DNA of 40,198 nucleotides, from positions 1-40,198 of the forward strand of contig JAQVQY010000008.1 of the NCBI GenBank assembly GCA_028701335.1, given 5' to 3'. Origin of the DNA: Eubacteriales bacterium. Its GTDB lineage: Bacteria; Bacillota; Clostridia; Christensenellales; Aristaeellaceae. Positions 1 through 8,578 of the stretch are shown here, in pieces. The translations under genes and the position numbers were made by a program. The number at the start of each line of letters is the position of its first letter. Position 1 is the first letter of the stretch. Under the pieces are notes generated by a model. It made no database searches. It had not been told where the DNA came from and saw only the letters and a list, made by a program, of their open reading frames with translations.

Positions 1-153
1 CCATCATTTGTTCTAACAGCATCCTGCGGATCTGTCAAGTTTTGCTGAATAGAAGGCCCGTTTTTCATATGCTCAGGCACTAAAACCCTGTGATACACCC
101 AGCAATTCATAGAACGGCGCGCCAAAGGATGAAGGGCCATTCAGGGAGCATTC

Positions 154-183
154 TTTACATCCGTTTACCCCGTATGCTATACT
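154..183 (+). promoter_or_regulatory. Putative sigma-A promoter upstream of murA (TTTACA-N18-TATACT)
   Basis: TTTACA at 154-159, 18-nt spacer, TATACT at 178-183, about 30 nt before the ATG. Confidence 0.45.
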
Positions 184-214
184 TTGGCCAACGATTTAGG
201 AGGTCAAGCGGCGG

Positions 215-1510
215 ATGCCTGAGTACAAACTGGTGATAGACGGCGGCCGGGAATTAAGGGGCGAGACGCTCGTTTCCGGCGGCAAGAACACCTCACTGGC
301 GGTTGTTCCCGCGGCGCTGTTGGCCGACAGCCCCTGCATTATCGAGAACCTCCCGGCTATCGAAGATATCCGGGTTTTATATCGTATATTGAAGTCCCTG
401 GGCGCCAGGGTGGACTGGCGGCCGGAACAAAAACTGATGACCATCGACCCCGGCGGGGTTACTTCCCTGACGGTGCCCTTCAACTACAGCCAGCGGATGC
501 GCGCCAGCTACTACATGATGGGCGCGCTGCTTGGCCGCTACGGGCGGGCGGAGGTGGGCTACCCCGGCGGGTGCGACCTGGGCAGCCGGCCCATCGACCA
601 GCACTTGAAGGGCTTCAAGGCCCTGGGCGCCACCATCCGGGATGAGAACGGCATGCTGGTGCTGGAGGGCAAGCTGAAGGGCGCCCATGTCAACTTTGAC
701 ATGGTGACCGTGGGCGGCACCATCAACGTGATGCTGGCGGCGGCCCGCGCTGAGGGCGACAGCATCCTCACCAACTGCGCCCGGGAGCCCCACATCGTTG
801 ACACCGCCAACTTCCTAAACCGCATCGGCGCCCGCATCAGGGGCGCGGGGACGGACACCATCCGCATCCGGGGCGCCGCGAAAATGGGCGGGGGCAACTA
901 TACCGTCATCCCTGACCAGATCGAGACCGGCACCCTGATGATCGCCGCCGCCGCCACCCGGGGGGACGTCACGCTGCGCGGCTGCATTCCCACCCACATG
1001 GAAGCGCTGACGGCAAAGCTTCTGGAGATGGGCGTCATGGTCACCAGCCGGGACGACGTCATCACCGTCAACCTGCGCCAGGGCCACCGGGCGATCCGTA
1101 TCTCCACCCAGGAGTATCCGGGCTTCCCCACGGACCTGCAGCAGCCCATGAGCGCGCTGCTGACCAAGGCGCTGGGCACCAGCGAAGTAATTGAAAATAT
1201 TTTTGAGTCCCGGTTCAAGCACCTGGACGAGATGCGCAAGATGGGCGCCAAGTCGGTTATCAACGGCCGCCTGGCCCTCATCGAGGGCGTGCCGGAACTC
1301 CACGGCGCCCCGGTCTGGGCGCCTGACCTCCGGGGCGGCGCGGCCCTGGTAATAGCCGGGCTTATGGCCCAGGGCATCACCGAGGTCTACAACCCGGTAA
1401 CCATCGCCCGGGGCTATGACCACCTGGAGAGCAAACTGACTGACCTGGGGGCCAAAATCAGCCGTGCTCCCCTTGAACCGGAGGAAAACGGCAATGCAAA
1501 CTGCCTTTGA
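215..1510 (+). CDS. murA: UDP-N-acetylglucosamine 1-carboxyvinyltransferase (MurA)
   Basis: 431 aa; GGKNTSLA N-terminus, PGGCDLGSRPIDQH active-site loop retaining the fosfomycin-target Cys; RBS aggagg upstream. Confidence 0.95.
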   Translation: MPEYKLVIDGGRELRGETLVSGGKNTSLAVVPAALLADSPCIIENLPAIEDIRVLYRILKSLGARVDWRPEQKLMTIDPGGVTSLTVPFNYSQRMRASYYMMGALLGRYGRAEVGYPGGCDLGSRPIDQHLKGFKALGATIRDENGMLVLEGKLKGAHVNFDMVTVGGTINVMLAAARAEGDSILTNCAREPHIVDTANFLNRIGARIRGAGTDTIRIRGAAKMGGGNYTVIPDQIETGTLMIAAAATRGDVTLRGCIPTHMEALTAKLLEMGVMVTSRDDVITVNLRQGHRAIRISTQEYPGFPTDLQQPMSALLTKALGTSEVIENIFESRFKHLDEMRKMGAKSVINGRLALIEGVPELHGAPVWAPDLRGGAALVIAGLMAQGITEVYNPVTIARGYDHLESKLTDLGAKISRAPLEPEENGNANCL

Positions 1511-2021
1511 ACGCCTGGGGCTGCGCCCGGACGCCGATGAAGCTGCCATCCGCAACGCCTACCGGAGGCTGGTAAAAACCTGCCATCCGGACAGTTTTTC
1601 AGACCCTGAGGAGCAGAAGGCCGGGCAGAAGGAGCTGATCTCCATCAACCTGGCCTATGCCCAGTGCCTGAAGACCGTGGAATCCCGCCACACCCCTTCC
1701 CCCGCCCTGCCGGTGGCCCAGGCTAAATACTGGGCCAAAAGCCTGCTTGAGCGCAAGCAGTATGGCATGGCGCTGTTCCAGCTGGGGCGCTCTGAGGACA
1801 AGGACGCCGAGTGGCACGCGCTTCAGGGAGAGGCGCTCATGGGGCTTAAGGACTATCTGGGCGCCCACCAGGCCTGGCGCGCCGCGGTGCGCGCTGAACC
1901 TGATAACTTAAGCTACCGCCGGGAGGCCTTGGCGGCGGAAATGGCGCTGAAGCGTTCCCGCACCCTGCACGGCAGGCTGGCCGGGAGGGCCCGCTCCCTG
2001 TTTGCCAAAGGCGATGACTGA
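1494..2021 (+). CDS. J-domain protein with C-terminal TPR-like region
   Basis: ATG at 1494 preceded by GGAGGAAAA; AYRRLVKTCHPD (HPD motif); TPR-like repeat LQGEALMGLKDYLGAHQAWRAAVRAEPDN; overlaps murA 3' end by 17 nt. Confidence 0.8.
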   Translation: MQTAFERLGLRPDADEAAIRNAYRRLVKTCHPDSFSDPEEQKAGQKELISINLAYAQCLKTVESRHTPSPALPVAQAKYWAKSLLERKQYGMALFQLGRSEDKDAEWHALQGEALMGLKDYLGAHQAWRAAVRAEPDNLSYRREALAAEMALKRSRTLHGRLAGRARSLFAKGDD

Positions 2022-2038
2022 TTTTTATTGGCTCTTTG

Positions 2039-2554
2039 ATGCATGAATACCAACTGATCAGAAGCAAACGCCGCACCCTGGCCCTTGAGGTAACGCCCGA
2101 AGGACGGGTCATCGCGCGCGCGCCAAAGGGACTGCCCAAGGCGGAAATTGACCGCTTTGTGGCAGGCAAGGCAGAGTGGCTCAGGAAGCACCTGGCCAGG
2201 CGCAGGCCCAAGCCCCGGGAAATAGGCCCCCTGGAGGAAGCGGCGCTTAGGGAGAAGGCCGGGGCCATATTGCCGGGCCTGGTGACGCGCTACGCGGCGC
2301 AGCTTAAAGTCCAGCCCCGGTATGTAACAATCACCGGCGCCCAAAAGCGCTTTGGCAGCTGCAATATGAAGGGCGGGCTGTGCTTCTCCTGGCGCCTGAT
2401 GCGCTATCCGCTTCCCGCCATTGAATACGTGGCCGCCCATGAGGTGGCGCACCTGAAGCAGCTGAACCATTCCGCCGCCTTTTATCAGGTGCTTTTAGCC
2501 CTCATGCCTGACTACAAGGTTCGCGCCGCCCTTTTGAAACAGCCGCCTGACTGA
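2039..2554 (+). CDS. YgjP-like/M48-related metallopeptidase (DUF45)
   Basis: HEVAHLKQLNHSAAFY zinc-binding motif, KRFGSCN...FSWRLM signature, WLRKHL. Confidence 0.85.
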   Translation: MHEYQLIRSKRRTLALEVTPEGRVIARAPKGLPKAEIDRFVAGKAEWLRKHLARRRPKPREIGPLEEAALREKAGAILPGLVTRYAAQLKVQPRYVTITGAQKRFGSCNMKGGLCFSWRLMRYPLPAIEYVAAHEVAHLKQLNHSAAFYQVLLALMPDYKVRAALLKQPPD

Positions 2555-2568
2555 CTTTGGAGGAGTCC

Positions 2569-3417
2569 ATGCAGCAATATACCATCCTGGAGAAAACGCC
2601 CCTGTCCGGCAACGCCAGCCGCATGGTGGTTTCAGCCCCCCTGGTGGCCCGCAAGGCCCAGGCGGGCCAGTTTATCATCCTGCGCGCCGGGGAAAATTCC
2701 GAGCGCATTCCCCTAACCATCCACGATCAGGACCGGGAGAAGGGCACGGTGAGCGTGGTCTACCAGGTGGTGGGCGCCGGCACCATGGAGCTTGACACCT
2801 TGAACGCGGGTGACCGCCTGCATGATTTCGTGGGCCCCCTGGGGAGGGAAACAGCCACCCAGGGCATCAAAAAGGCCTGCGTGGTGGGGGGCGGCGTGGG
2901 CTGCGCCATCGCTTTCCCCGTGGCCCGCAAGCTCCATGACCAGGGGAGCGTGGTGCACAGCATCATCGGCTTTAGAAGCAAGGACCTGGTCTTTATGGAA
3001 AAGGAGTTCCAGTCCGTCAGCGATAAGCTGATGGTGATGACCGATGACGGCTCCTACGGCAGCCGCGGCCTGGTGACCCAGGCGCTGGAGGGCCTCATCA
3101 AAGAGGGCCACCAGTATGACGAGGTGATCGCCATCGGCCCCCTGGTGATGATGAAGTTCGTAAGCCAGCTCACTAAAAAATACGGTGTGAAGACCACCGT
3201 GTCCATGAACCCCATCATGGTGGACGGCACGGGCATGTGCGGCGGCTGCCGGCTGACCGTGGGCGGCCAGGTGAAGTTCGCCTGTGTGGACGGGCCGGAC
3301 TTTGACGGCCACCAGGTGGACTTTGACGAGGTGATCAGCCGCAACCGCATCTATGAGGAGTTTGAGAAGCGGGAGCGGGAGGAAGCCTGCTTCCTGCTTC
3401 AGCAGGGGGAAGAATAA
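2569..3417 (+). CDS. nfnA: NfnA-like ferredoxin-NADP+ reductase subunit (sulfide dehydrogenase alpha / NADH-dependent ferredoxin:NADP oxidoreductase)
   Basis: FAD/NAD-binding domain with CVVGGGVGCAIAFPVA and C-terminal Fe-S motif DGTGMCGGCRLTVGGQVKFACVDGP; ATG 2569 preceded by GGAGGAG. Confidence 0.85.
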   Translation: MQQYTILEKTPLSGNASRMVVSAPLVARKAQAGQFIILRAGENSERIPLTIHDQDREKGTVSVVYQVVGAGTMELDTLNAGDRLHDFVGPLGRETATQGIKKACVVGGGVGCAIAFPVARKLHDQGSVVHSIIGFRSKDLVFMEKEFQSVSDKLMVMTDDGSYGSRGLVTQALEGLIKEGHQYDEVIAIGPLVMMKFVSQLTKKYGVKTTVSMNPIMVDGTGMCGGCRLTVGGQVKFACVDGPDFDGHQVDFDEVISRNRIYEEFEKREREEACFLLQQGEE

Positions 3418-4815
3418 ATGGCGCGCAACCTGTCCAAAACCAAGGTGCCCATGCCGGTCCAGGACCCCCACACCCGCGGCCGCAACTTCACCGAGGTGGC
3501 CCTGGGCTACACCCAGGAGATGGCGGTGGAGGAGGCCAGGCGCTGCCTTGACTGCAAACACAAGCCCTGTGTGGCCGGCTGCCCGGTGGCCATTGATATC
3601 CCCGCCTTTATCGGGGAAATCGCTGAGGGCCGTTTTGAGGAGTCATTCCGGGTACTAAACGAAGCCAGCGCCCTGCCCGCGGTGTGCGGCCGCGTCTGTC
3701 CCCAGGAGACCCAGTGCGAGCAGCGCTGCGTCAGGGGCTTAAAGGGGGAGCCGGTGGCCATCGGCCGCCTGGAGCGCTTCGCCGCGGACTGGCACCGGGA
3801 GCACGCCTGCGCCCTGCCGGCCAAACCCGTCCCCAACGGCCGCAAGGTGGCGGTGGTGGGCGCGGGCCCCGGCGGCCTGACGGCGGCCGGAGAGCTGGCC
3901 CGGATGGGCTACGCCGTCACGGTGTTTGAAGCGCTGCATTTGCCGGGGGGTGTCCTGTCCTACGGCATCCCTGAATTCCGCCTGCCCAAGGACATCGTGA
4001 TGGCGGAGGTGAACGCCCTTATCAGCCTGGGCGTTGAGGTGATGCTCAATACCGTCATCGGCAAGACCCTCACCATCGACGAGCTGCTGGAATACGGCTT
4101 TAAAGCCGTGTTTATCGCCTCAGGCGCGGGGCTGCCCCGCTTCATGGGCATCCCCGGGGAGTCCCTGAAGGGTGTCTACTCCGCCAATGAGTACCTGACC
4201 CGCATCAACTTAATGAAGGCCTATGAAGAGAACAGCCTCACCCCTATCCTGCGCGGCCGCCATGTGGCGGTGGTGGGCGGGGGCAACGTGGCCATGGACG
4301 CCGCCCGCTGCGCCAAGCGGCTGGGGGCCGGCGATGTGTCCATCATCTACCGCCGGGGCTTTGAAGAGCTGCCCGCCCGCCGGGAGGAGGTCCACCACGC
4401 CCGGGAGGAGGGCATCGCCTTCCACTTCCAGACCAACCCGGTGCAGATCCTGGGGGATGAGCGGGGCTGGGTCAGGGCGCTGGAGTGCATCAAAATGTCC
4501 CTTGGGGTGCCGGACGCCTCCGGCCGCCGCCGCCCGATCGGGCAGCCCGGCAGCAACTATGAGCTGGCCGCCGACGTGGTCATCATGGCGCTGGGCACCT
4601 CCTCCAACCCCCTGATCCGCCTCACCACCCCCGGCCTTGAGACCGACAAATGGGGCGGCATCGTGGTGGACGGCCAGGACGGCCTCACTTCACGGGAGAA
4701 GGTCTACGCCGGGGGCGACGTGGTCACCGGCTCCGCCACCGTCATCCTGGCCATGGGCGCCGGGAAGGACGCGGCCAGGGCCATTGACCGGATGATCATG
4801 GAGAAAAGCGAATAG
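3418..4815 (+). CDS. nfnB: NfnB / GltA-like NAD(P)-binding Fe-S flavoprotein (glutamate synthase small-subunit family)
   Basis: CLDCKHKPCVAGCPV ... CGRVCPQETQCEQRCVRG cysteine motifs, GAGPGGLTAAGELARMG, GGGNVAMDAARCAKRLGA; starts immediately after the nfnA stop (TAAATG). Confidence 0.88.
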   Translation: MARNLSKTKVPMPVQDPHTRGRNFTEVALGYTQEMAVEEARRCLDCKHKPCVAGCPVAIDIPAFIGEIAEGRFEESFRVLNEASALPAVCGRVCPQETQCEQRCVRGLKGEPVAIGRLERFAADWHREHACALPAKPVPNGRKVAVVGAGPGGLTAAGELARMGYAVTVFEALHLPGGVLSYGIPEFRLPKDIVMAEVNALISLGVEVMLNTVIGKTLTIDELLEYGFKAVFIASGAGLPRFMGIPGESLKGVYSANEYLTRINLMKAYEENSLTPILRGRHVAVVGGGNVAMDAARCAKRLGAGDVSIIYRRGFEELPARREEVHHAREEGIAFHFQTNPVQILGDERGWVRALECIKMSLGVPDASGRRRPIGQPGSNYELAADVVIMALGTSSNPLIRLTTPGLETDKWGGIVVDGQDGLTSREKVYAGGDVVTGSATVILAMGAGKDAARAIDRMIMEKSE

Positions 4816-4877
4816 CGCCCGGGGCGCGCTTGCATGACGACGGGGTAAAGCGAACCCCGCAGGGGCCTGAAAGCCAC

Positions 4878-4906
4878 TTATCGGCTTTTATCGGCTACTA
4901 TCCGCT
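4878..4906 (+). repeat. Three 10-bp-phased short repeats (TTATCGGCT, TTATCGGCT, CTATCCGCT)
   Basis: Direct reading: units begin at 4878, 4888 and 4898. Confidence 0.7.
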
Positions 4907-5154
4907 TGTCCGTTCAGACAGAATGAAAAGGCTGAAACACATTGATTTCACTGGTTTTTTAGTCCCTTAAAGGACTTAGTGGAGTATTTGGCTGGGGGGG
5001 TCGCGTGTGTAAATATAAAGGCCTGTGGAGAGCCCCATGCAGTCTATGCTGCCCGGCGGAGCGGATGAAACCCCCATCAGGGGAGTTTGCCCCAGGCAAA
5101 GAGGTCCTTCATTGTATGGGAGGAGCCCCCGCAGCCAGTCCATCATACTATCCT

Positions 5155-5197
5155 GATATTATATATTATTATTATTTATTTTTATATATTATTAGAA
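5155..5197. other. AT-rich tract (tattatatattattattatttatttttatatattattag)
   Basis: Nearly pure A/T run inside a GC-rich noncoding segment. Confidence 0.8.
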
Positions 5198-5343
5198 TGG
5201 CTTTCCCTGAACCGCCTCCCTGGGGGCACTTTTTTTCAAACACGCGGGGGTACCAGACAAAAGAGACAGTAAGTGTTCTTGAAGCTCATATTCGTTGATA
5301 TTGCTGGGGAAACAAGGGGGGACATACCGCCTGAATCCCTAAG

Positions 5344-5370
5344 CGATATGTCCCCGATAAGTAGCGATAA
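5344..5370 (-). repeat. Three phased CGATAW units (TTATCG on the minus strand), inverted relative to the 4878 array
   Basis: CGATAT at 5344, CGATAA at 5355 and 5365; spacing 11 and 10; immediately 3' of the DUF3987 stop codon. Confidence 0.65.
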
Positions 5371-5371
5371 G

Positions 5372-6853
5372 TCAGCGTTTCAGGATATCCGGGTGCAAAA
5401 GCACCATGGGCTTGGGCGGCCTACCCATAACGTTTTTGCGCTCCTCGTGGTAAAACCGAACCATGCCCAGCTGGGCCAGTTCATCAAGCGCCTTCTCAGT
5501 CTCCTGCGCGCGGGAAAAGCGCTTCCGGTTTTTAAGCCCCGCCCGCACCGAGGCTGTGCTCACCCGCCTTTCCCCACGGCGGGCCAGGTACCTGAGCATC
5601 TCCTCAGCCTCCTGGCTCAGCTCGTTCACCCCGCACAGCGCCTTCATGCTGTCCGCAAACCACCGGATCTGCCGGATGGCCCCCCGCATCACGTGCTCCC
5701 GGATGGCAAGGCCACTGAAGTCGATCAGCGCCATCAGCCCCGCCAAGCGCAGGGTGTTCCCGGCCAGCTTGCCCTCCCAGCCGCCGCCCAGGCCGCGCAG
5801 GTCGCCCCCGGGGCAGGAACGCCGCTCGATCTCCCGAGCCCAGTCCTCCCAGGCCTCCCGGGCGCCCTCATCGGGCTTCAGGGCAAAGGGCATGGAGATG
5901 GACAGGATGGACTTGACCCGCCTGTGGTATTTGGCCGCCAGCTCCTCATCCATCGGCGGGCCCACCACCAGGCGCCGGCCGATCATGCTCTCAGGCTCCG
6001 CTAAGAGGAAGCGAGCCACGGTGCCCCGCTGGCGCATCTGCTGGTCATTGATGAAGGCCTCCAGCACCTCCGTCTGCACCGCCAGGCACACGGACAGCGC
6101 CGCCTTTTCGATCTTCACCGGCGGCCGGCCGATGCGGGACACGGACACCGGCTCCCCGGAGTAGCCCTGGAGCACCGCGTCCAGGTTGGCGGGGCCCTGG
6201 GCGTAGCAGCCCGCCATCACCGAGAGCAGCGCGCCCTCCGCCGAGATGACCGCCATGCGACCCCCGTTCCTGGCCATGGCCTGGCCCAGGGCCTCAGGCG
6301 TGGCGTCGGTGACGATCAACTCATAGGGCTTGGTTTCGGGCAGTTCATGAAGGACCTCCGCCAGCCTGGCGGCCTCCTTCTCATCCCCCTTCTGCTGGGC
6401 TTTCTTAAGGGCGATCTCCCGGGCCTCCCGGAAGACCGCTTCCTGCCGGATGACGGGCGCGCGGCGCTCGTTCTCCTCCCGCTCATAGTCATGAGGGGGC
6501 TGGGTCAGAAGCCTTAAGCAAGGGCTTTTCCTTTCAGACGGGTCGGCGCCCACGGCGATGTAGAGCTGGACAGGCTCCTCATAGCCCCCGCCCATGTCCA
6601 CCTGGACGCGGCCCACGGCGGCGGCGGACAGGGTGCCGATCAGGAAGCAAGCGGCCATAGCCGGGGATACCTGAAGGCTTTTGGCGGCCTCCAGGGCTAT
6701 GCGGTGGCCCAGCTCCGGCATGGCGTCCAGGGGATAGGGGCCAACGGCGGGCCGCTCCAGGCTCCCCCAGGGGGCTTCCGGTTCCGAGTTCAGGAGGGCC
6801 TGGGCCTCCGGGGTGTCAAGCAATTGTTCATACATTTCCAGTTCTGTGGTCAA
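5372..6853 (-). CDS. DUF3987 domain protein (mobile-element replication-associated, primase/helicase-like module)
   Basis: 493 aa; PLDAMP... AACFLIGTLSAAAVGRVQVDMGGGYEEPVQLYIAVGADPSERKSPCLRLL typical of DUF3987 proteins. Confidence 0.75.
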   Translation of the reverse strand: MTTELEMYEQLLDTPEAQALLNSEPEAPWGSLERPAVGPYPLDAMPELGHRIALEAAKSLQVSPAMAACFLIGTLSAAAVGRVQVDMGGGYEEPVQLYIAVGADPSERKSPCLRLLTQPPHDYEREENERRAPVIRQEAVFREAREIALKKAQQKGDEKEAARLAEVLHELPETKPYELIVTDATPEALGQAMARNGGRMAVISAEGALLSVMAGCYAQGPANLDAVLQGYSGEPVSVSRIGRPPVKIEKAALSVCLAVQTEVLEAFINDQQMRQRGTVARFLLAEPESMIGRRLVVGPPMDEELAAKYHRRVKSILSISMPFALKPDEGAREAWEDWAREIERRSCPGGDLRGLGGGWEGKLAGNTLRLAGLMALIDFSGLAIREHVMRGAIRQIRWFADSMKALCGVNELSQEAEEMLRYLARRGERRVSTASVRAGLKNRKRFSRAQETEKALDELAQLGMVRFYHEERKNVMGRPPKPMVLLHPDILKR

Positions 6854-6876
6854 TGGGTCTCTCCTTTCGATGTGGG

Positions 6877-7413
6877 TTATTGTGTTTCCTGTGCCATGGC
6901 GGCCTGAAGCCGCTCTTTGGGGTCAAGCCGCGTGAGGGTGTCCAGCCGGAGTTCGGCGGCGGCGCGCCGGGCCAGCGCCTGACAAAAGGCCGTTGTGCCG
7001 GGGACAAAGGCGGCCATCATCTCCTCCGCCTCCCGCGTCTCCCGGCAGGCCAGGTCCCACTGGGTGCTGTACCATTGGTCCGCCCGGGCCCTGAGCTTCA
7101 GCGCCCTCCCTCTTTGGGCGGCCCTTAAGTCCGGGGGCGGAACCGGCCTGCCTTCCGCCAGCAGCCGCGCCGCCTGGAGCGGGGTGATGCCCCGGAGGGC
7201 TGACAACAGTGCCACCGCGTCCCCGCCCCGGCCGCAGCCAAAGCAGTGCCAACGGCCCTTTTCGTCAAACATGATCGAGGGCGTCTTTTCCCCGTGGAGC
7301 GGGCAGTTGGCCCAGTGGCGGCTGCCCCTTGGTTTCAGCTCAAGCCCCTCCCCCCGCGCCGCTTCCATGGCCGGGATCCCCCGGCAGCGCTCAAACACCG
7401 ACAGCTCCTTCAA
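6877..7413 (-). CDS. CHC2-type zinc-finger (DnaG-like) primase fragment/protein
   Basis: CPLHGEKTPSIMFDEKGRWHCFGCGRGGDAVALLSALRGITPLQAARLLA; TTG start at 7413 preceded by AAAGGAGGTGATC. Confidence 0.85.
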   Translation of the reverse strand: MKELSVFERCRGIPAMEAARGEGLELKPRGSRHWANCPLHGEKTPSIMFDEKGRWHCFGCGRGGDAVALLSALRGITPLQAARLLAEGRPVPPPDLRAAQRGRALKLRARADQWYSTQWDLACRETREAEEMMAAFVPGTTAFCQALARRAAAELRLDTLTRLDPKERLQAAMAQETQ

Positions 7414-7418
7414 AAAAA

Positions 7419-7442
7419 GATCACCTCCTTTCGGTGGTGACC
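7419..7442 (-). promoter_or_regulatory. Hairpin enclosing the primase Shine-Dalgarno (GGTCACC-accgaaagga-GGTGATC)
   Basis: 7-bp stem (one GU) with AAGGAG straddling loop and stem. Confidence 0.5.
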
Positions 7443-7459
7443 GTACCGCATGAGGCAAC

Positions 7460-7507
7460 TGACATGTAATGACATGTTGACTGACATCAACTGACATGGG
7501 GTGACAT
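7460..7507 (-). repeat. Five-copy ATGTCA (TGACAT on +) iteron-like array upstream of the primase gene
   Basis: TGACAT at 7460, 7470, 7482, 7492 and 7502 (spacings 10, 12, 10, 10). Confidence 0.85.
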
Positions 7508-7515
7508 GGTGGCAA

Positions 7516-7543
7516 GATGAAAAGCCCACCGCGATGGTGGGCT
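7516..7543 (-). terminator. Minus-strand intrinsic terminator upstream of the primase promoter region
   Basis: AGCCCACC-atcgc-GGTGGGCT then TTTTC on the minus strand. Confidence 0.7.
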
Positions 7544-7743
7544 CTGCTGTGAGACGTGACTCCAATATGGAAAAGTGATATCATCCCAAACCATGGCGTC
7601 CCCACTGGCAACAATCAGTTCAGCGATAAAAAACTCATCCGCCTATGGCGCGTACTCCGACTCCTTCGCCAACGCGGCGCATTCATCACCGGTTAAGCCA
7701 ATGGATACCTTATTCGTTAGTTTGGTCCTTCATAGTACCAGCA

Positions 7744-8049
7744 TCAACGGCTTCTGTAATCCGCGAAATTGGCCAGCCATTCCGGAACGCGATTACCATA
7801 GCCCCGCTGTTTCAAAAAGCTTGCGAGGGCGTTAAAGGTGGTCAATATCTTCCAACGGGGATGCGGATCGCGGGAATCCCCAATATGGCTGCCTACAAAA
7901 ACTCCCTCCATCAGGTATGACGCTCTGTTGTCCCTCAGAAACAGATAAAGGAGGTGGTCGTCAGCGATGAACGGGTAGTGGTGATTTTTCTCCTCAGGCA
8001 ACTTCGTCACAATCTTGTCCCAATCATACTCCATCCAGTCAATTTCCAT
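7744..8049 (-). CDS. Hypothetical protein (small, accessory region)
   Basis: MEIDWMEYDWDKIVTKLPEEKNHHYPF...; RBS aaggaggga upstream of the ATG at 8049. Confidence 0.55.
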   Translation of the reverse strand: MEIDWMEYDWDKIVTKLPEEKNHHYPFIADDHLLYLFLRDNRASYLMEGVFVGSHIGDSRDPHPRWKILTTFNALASFLKQRGYGNRVPEWLANFADYRSR

Positions 8050-8202
8050 AAAATCCCTCCTTATTTCGTTTGAAATGCCTGAATGAAAAACAGGACATGT
8101 TGGCGGGCAGATCATCGATCCGCCTTTTATTGGCAGCATTTTAAGTGGTCATTCGTTATTTGCCGATTAATGTGCTCATCAATTGACAACTATTTGATGC
8201 GT

Positions 8203-8568
8203 TTACTCCCCGGACAGTTCGATTCCCTCTCCCCGCTCCATCTTTTCAATCAATGTCTTCAGGCCCTTGAGAGGTTTGGTCAGCGCTTTAACATTTACGT
8301 CTGTCCGGTATTCTTCCAGCGCGTCATAGACTTCCCGGAGGTCATCCACGGAGATTTCACCCTCGTCATCATACAGGGCATCCTCCAGGGGCTGGTAGAT
8401 GCCATAGAAGGAGTTGGCAGGGTGGCACTTCATCGCGGCGTTCAGATTGCTGGAGCGGAAAGGCACGGTGCCCATGAACATCCCATCGGTGATGGCGTTG
8501 AGCTGGGCGATGACTGATCGTAGGGTCATTTTTTTACCTGCTTTCAATAAATATTCTAAGTCCGCCAT
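8203..8568 (-). CDS. Hypothetical protein
   Basis: ORF MADLEYLLKAGKKMTLRSVIAQLNA...; may instead start at the Met at 8529. Confidence 0.5.
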   Translation of the reverse strand: MADLEYLLKAGKKMTLRSVIAQLNAITDGMFMGTVPFRSSNLNAAMKCHPANSFYGIYQPLEDALYDDEGEISVDDLREVYDALEEYRTDVNVKALTKPLKGLKTLIEKMERGEGIELSGE

Positions 8569-8578
8569 ACAAGAATTA

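Noticed and set aside
377-1555. Long antisense ORFs (377-793, 559-897, 815-1555, 898-1380) opposite murA
   Set aside because: Mirror ORFs expected in GC-rich coding DNA; low-complexity composition, no RBS, and murA is unambiguous.
2713-3561. 282-aa minus-strand ORF opposite nfnA
   Set aside because: His/Val/Gly-rich translation typical of antisense frames of GC-rich genes.
4878-4906. DnaA boxes (TTATNCACA) in the TTATCG array
   Set aside because: The units read TTATCGGCT and CTATCCGCT, which do not match the DnaA consensus after TTATC.
5005-5298. ORFs 5005-5298 and 5087-5272 across the AT tract
   Set aside because: No RBS or family-like features; composition follows the AT tract, better explained as noncoding.
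5273-6164. Plus-strand ORFs opposite DUF3987
   Set aside because: Antisense artefacts of the 493-aa DUF3987 gene.
7460-7507. CRISPR array
   Set aside because: Units are 6 bp with 4-6 bp spacing; no CRISPR-type repeats or cas genes in the window.
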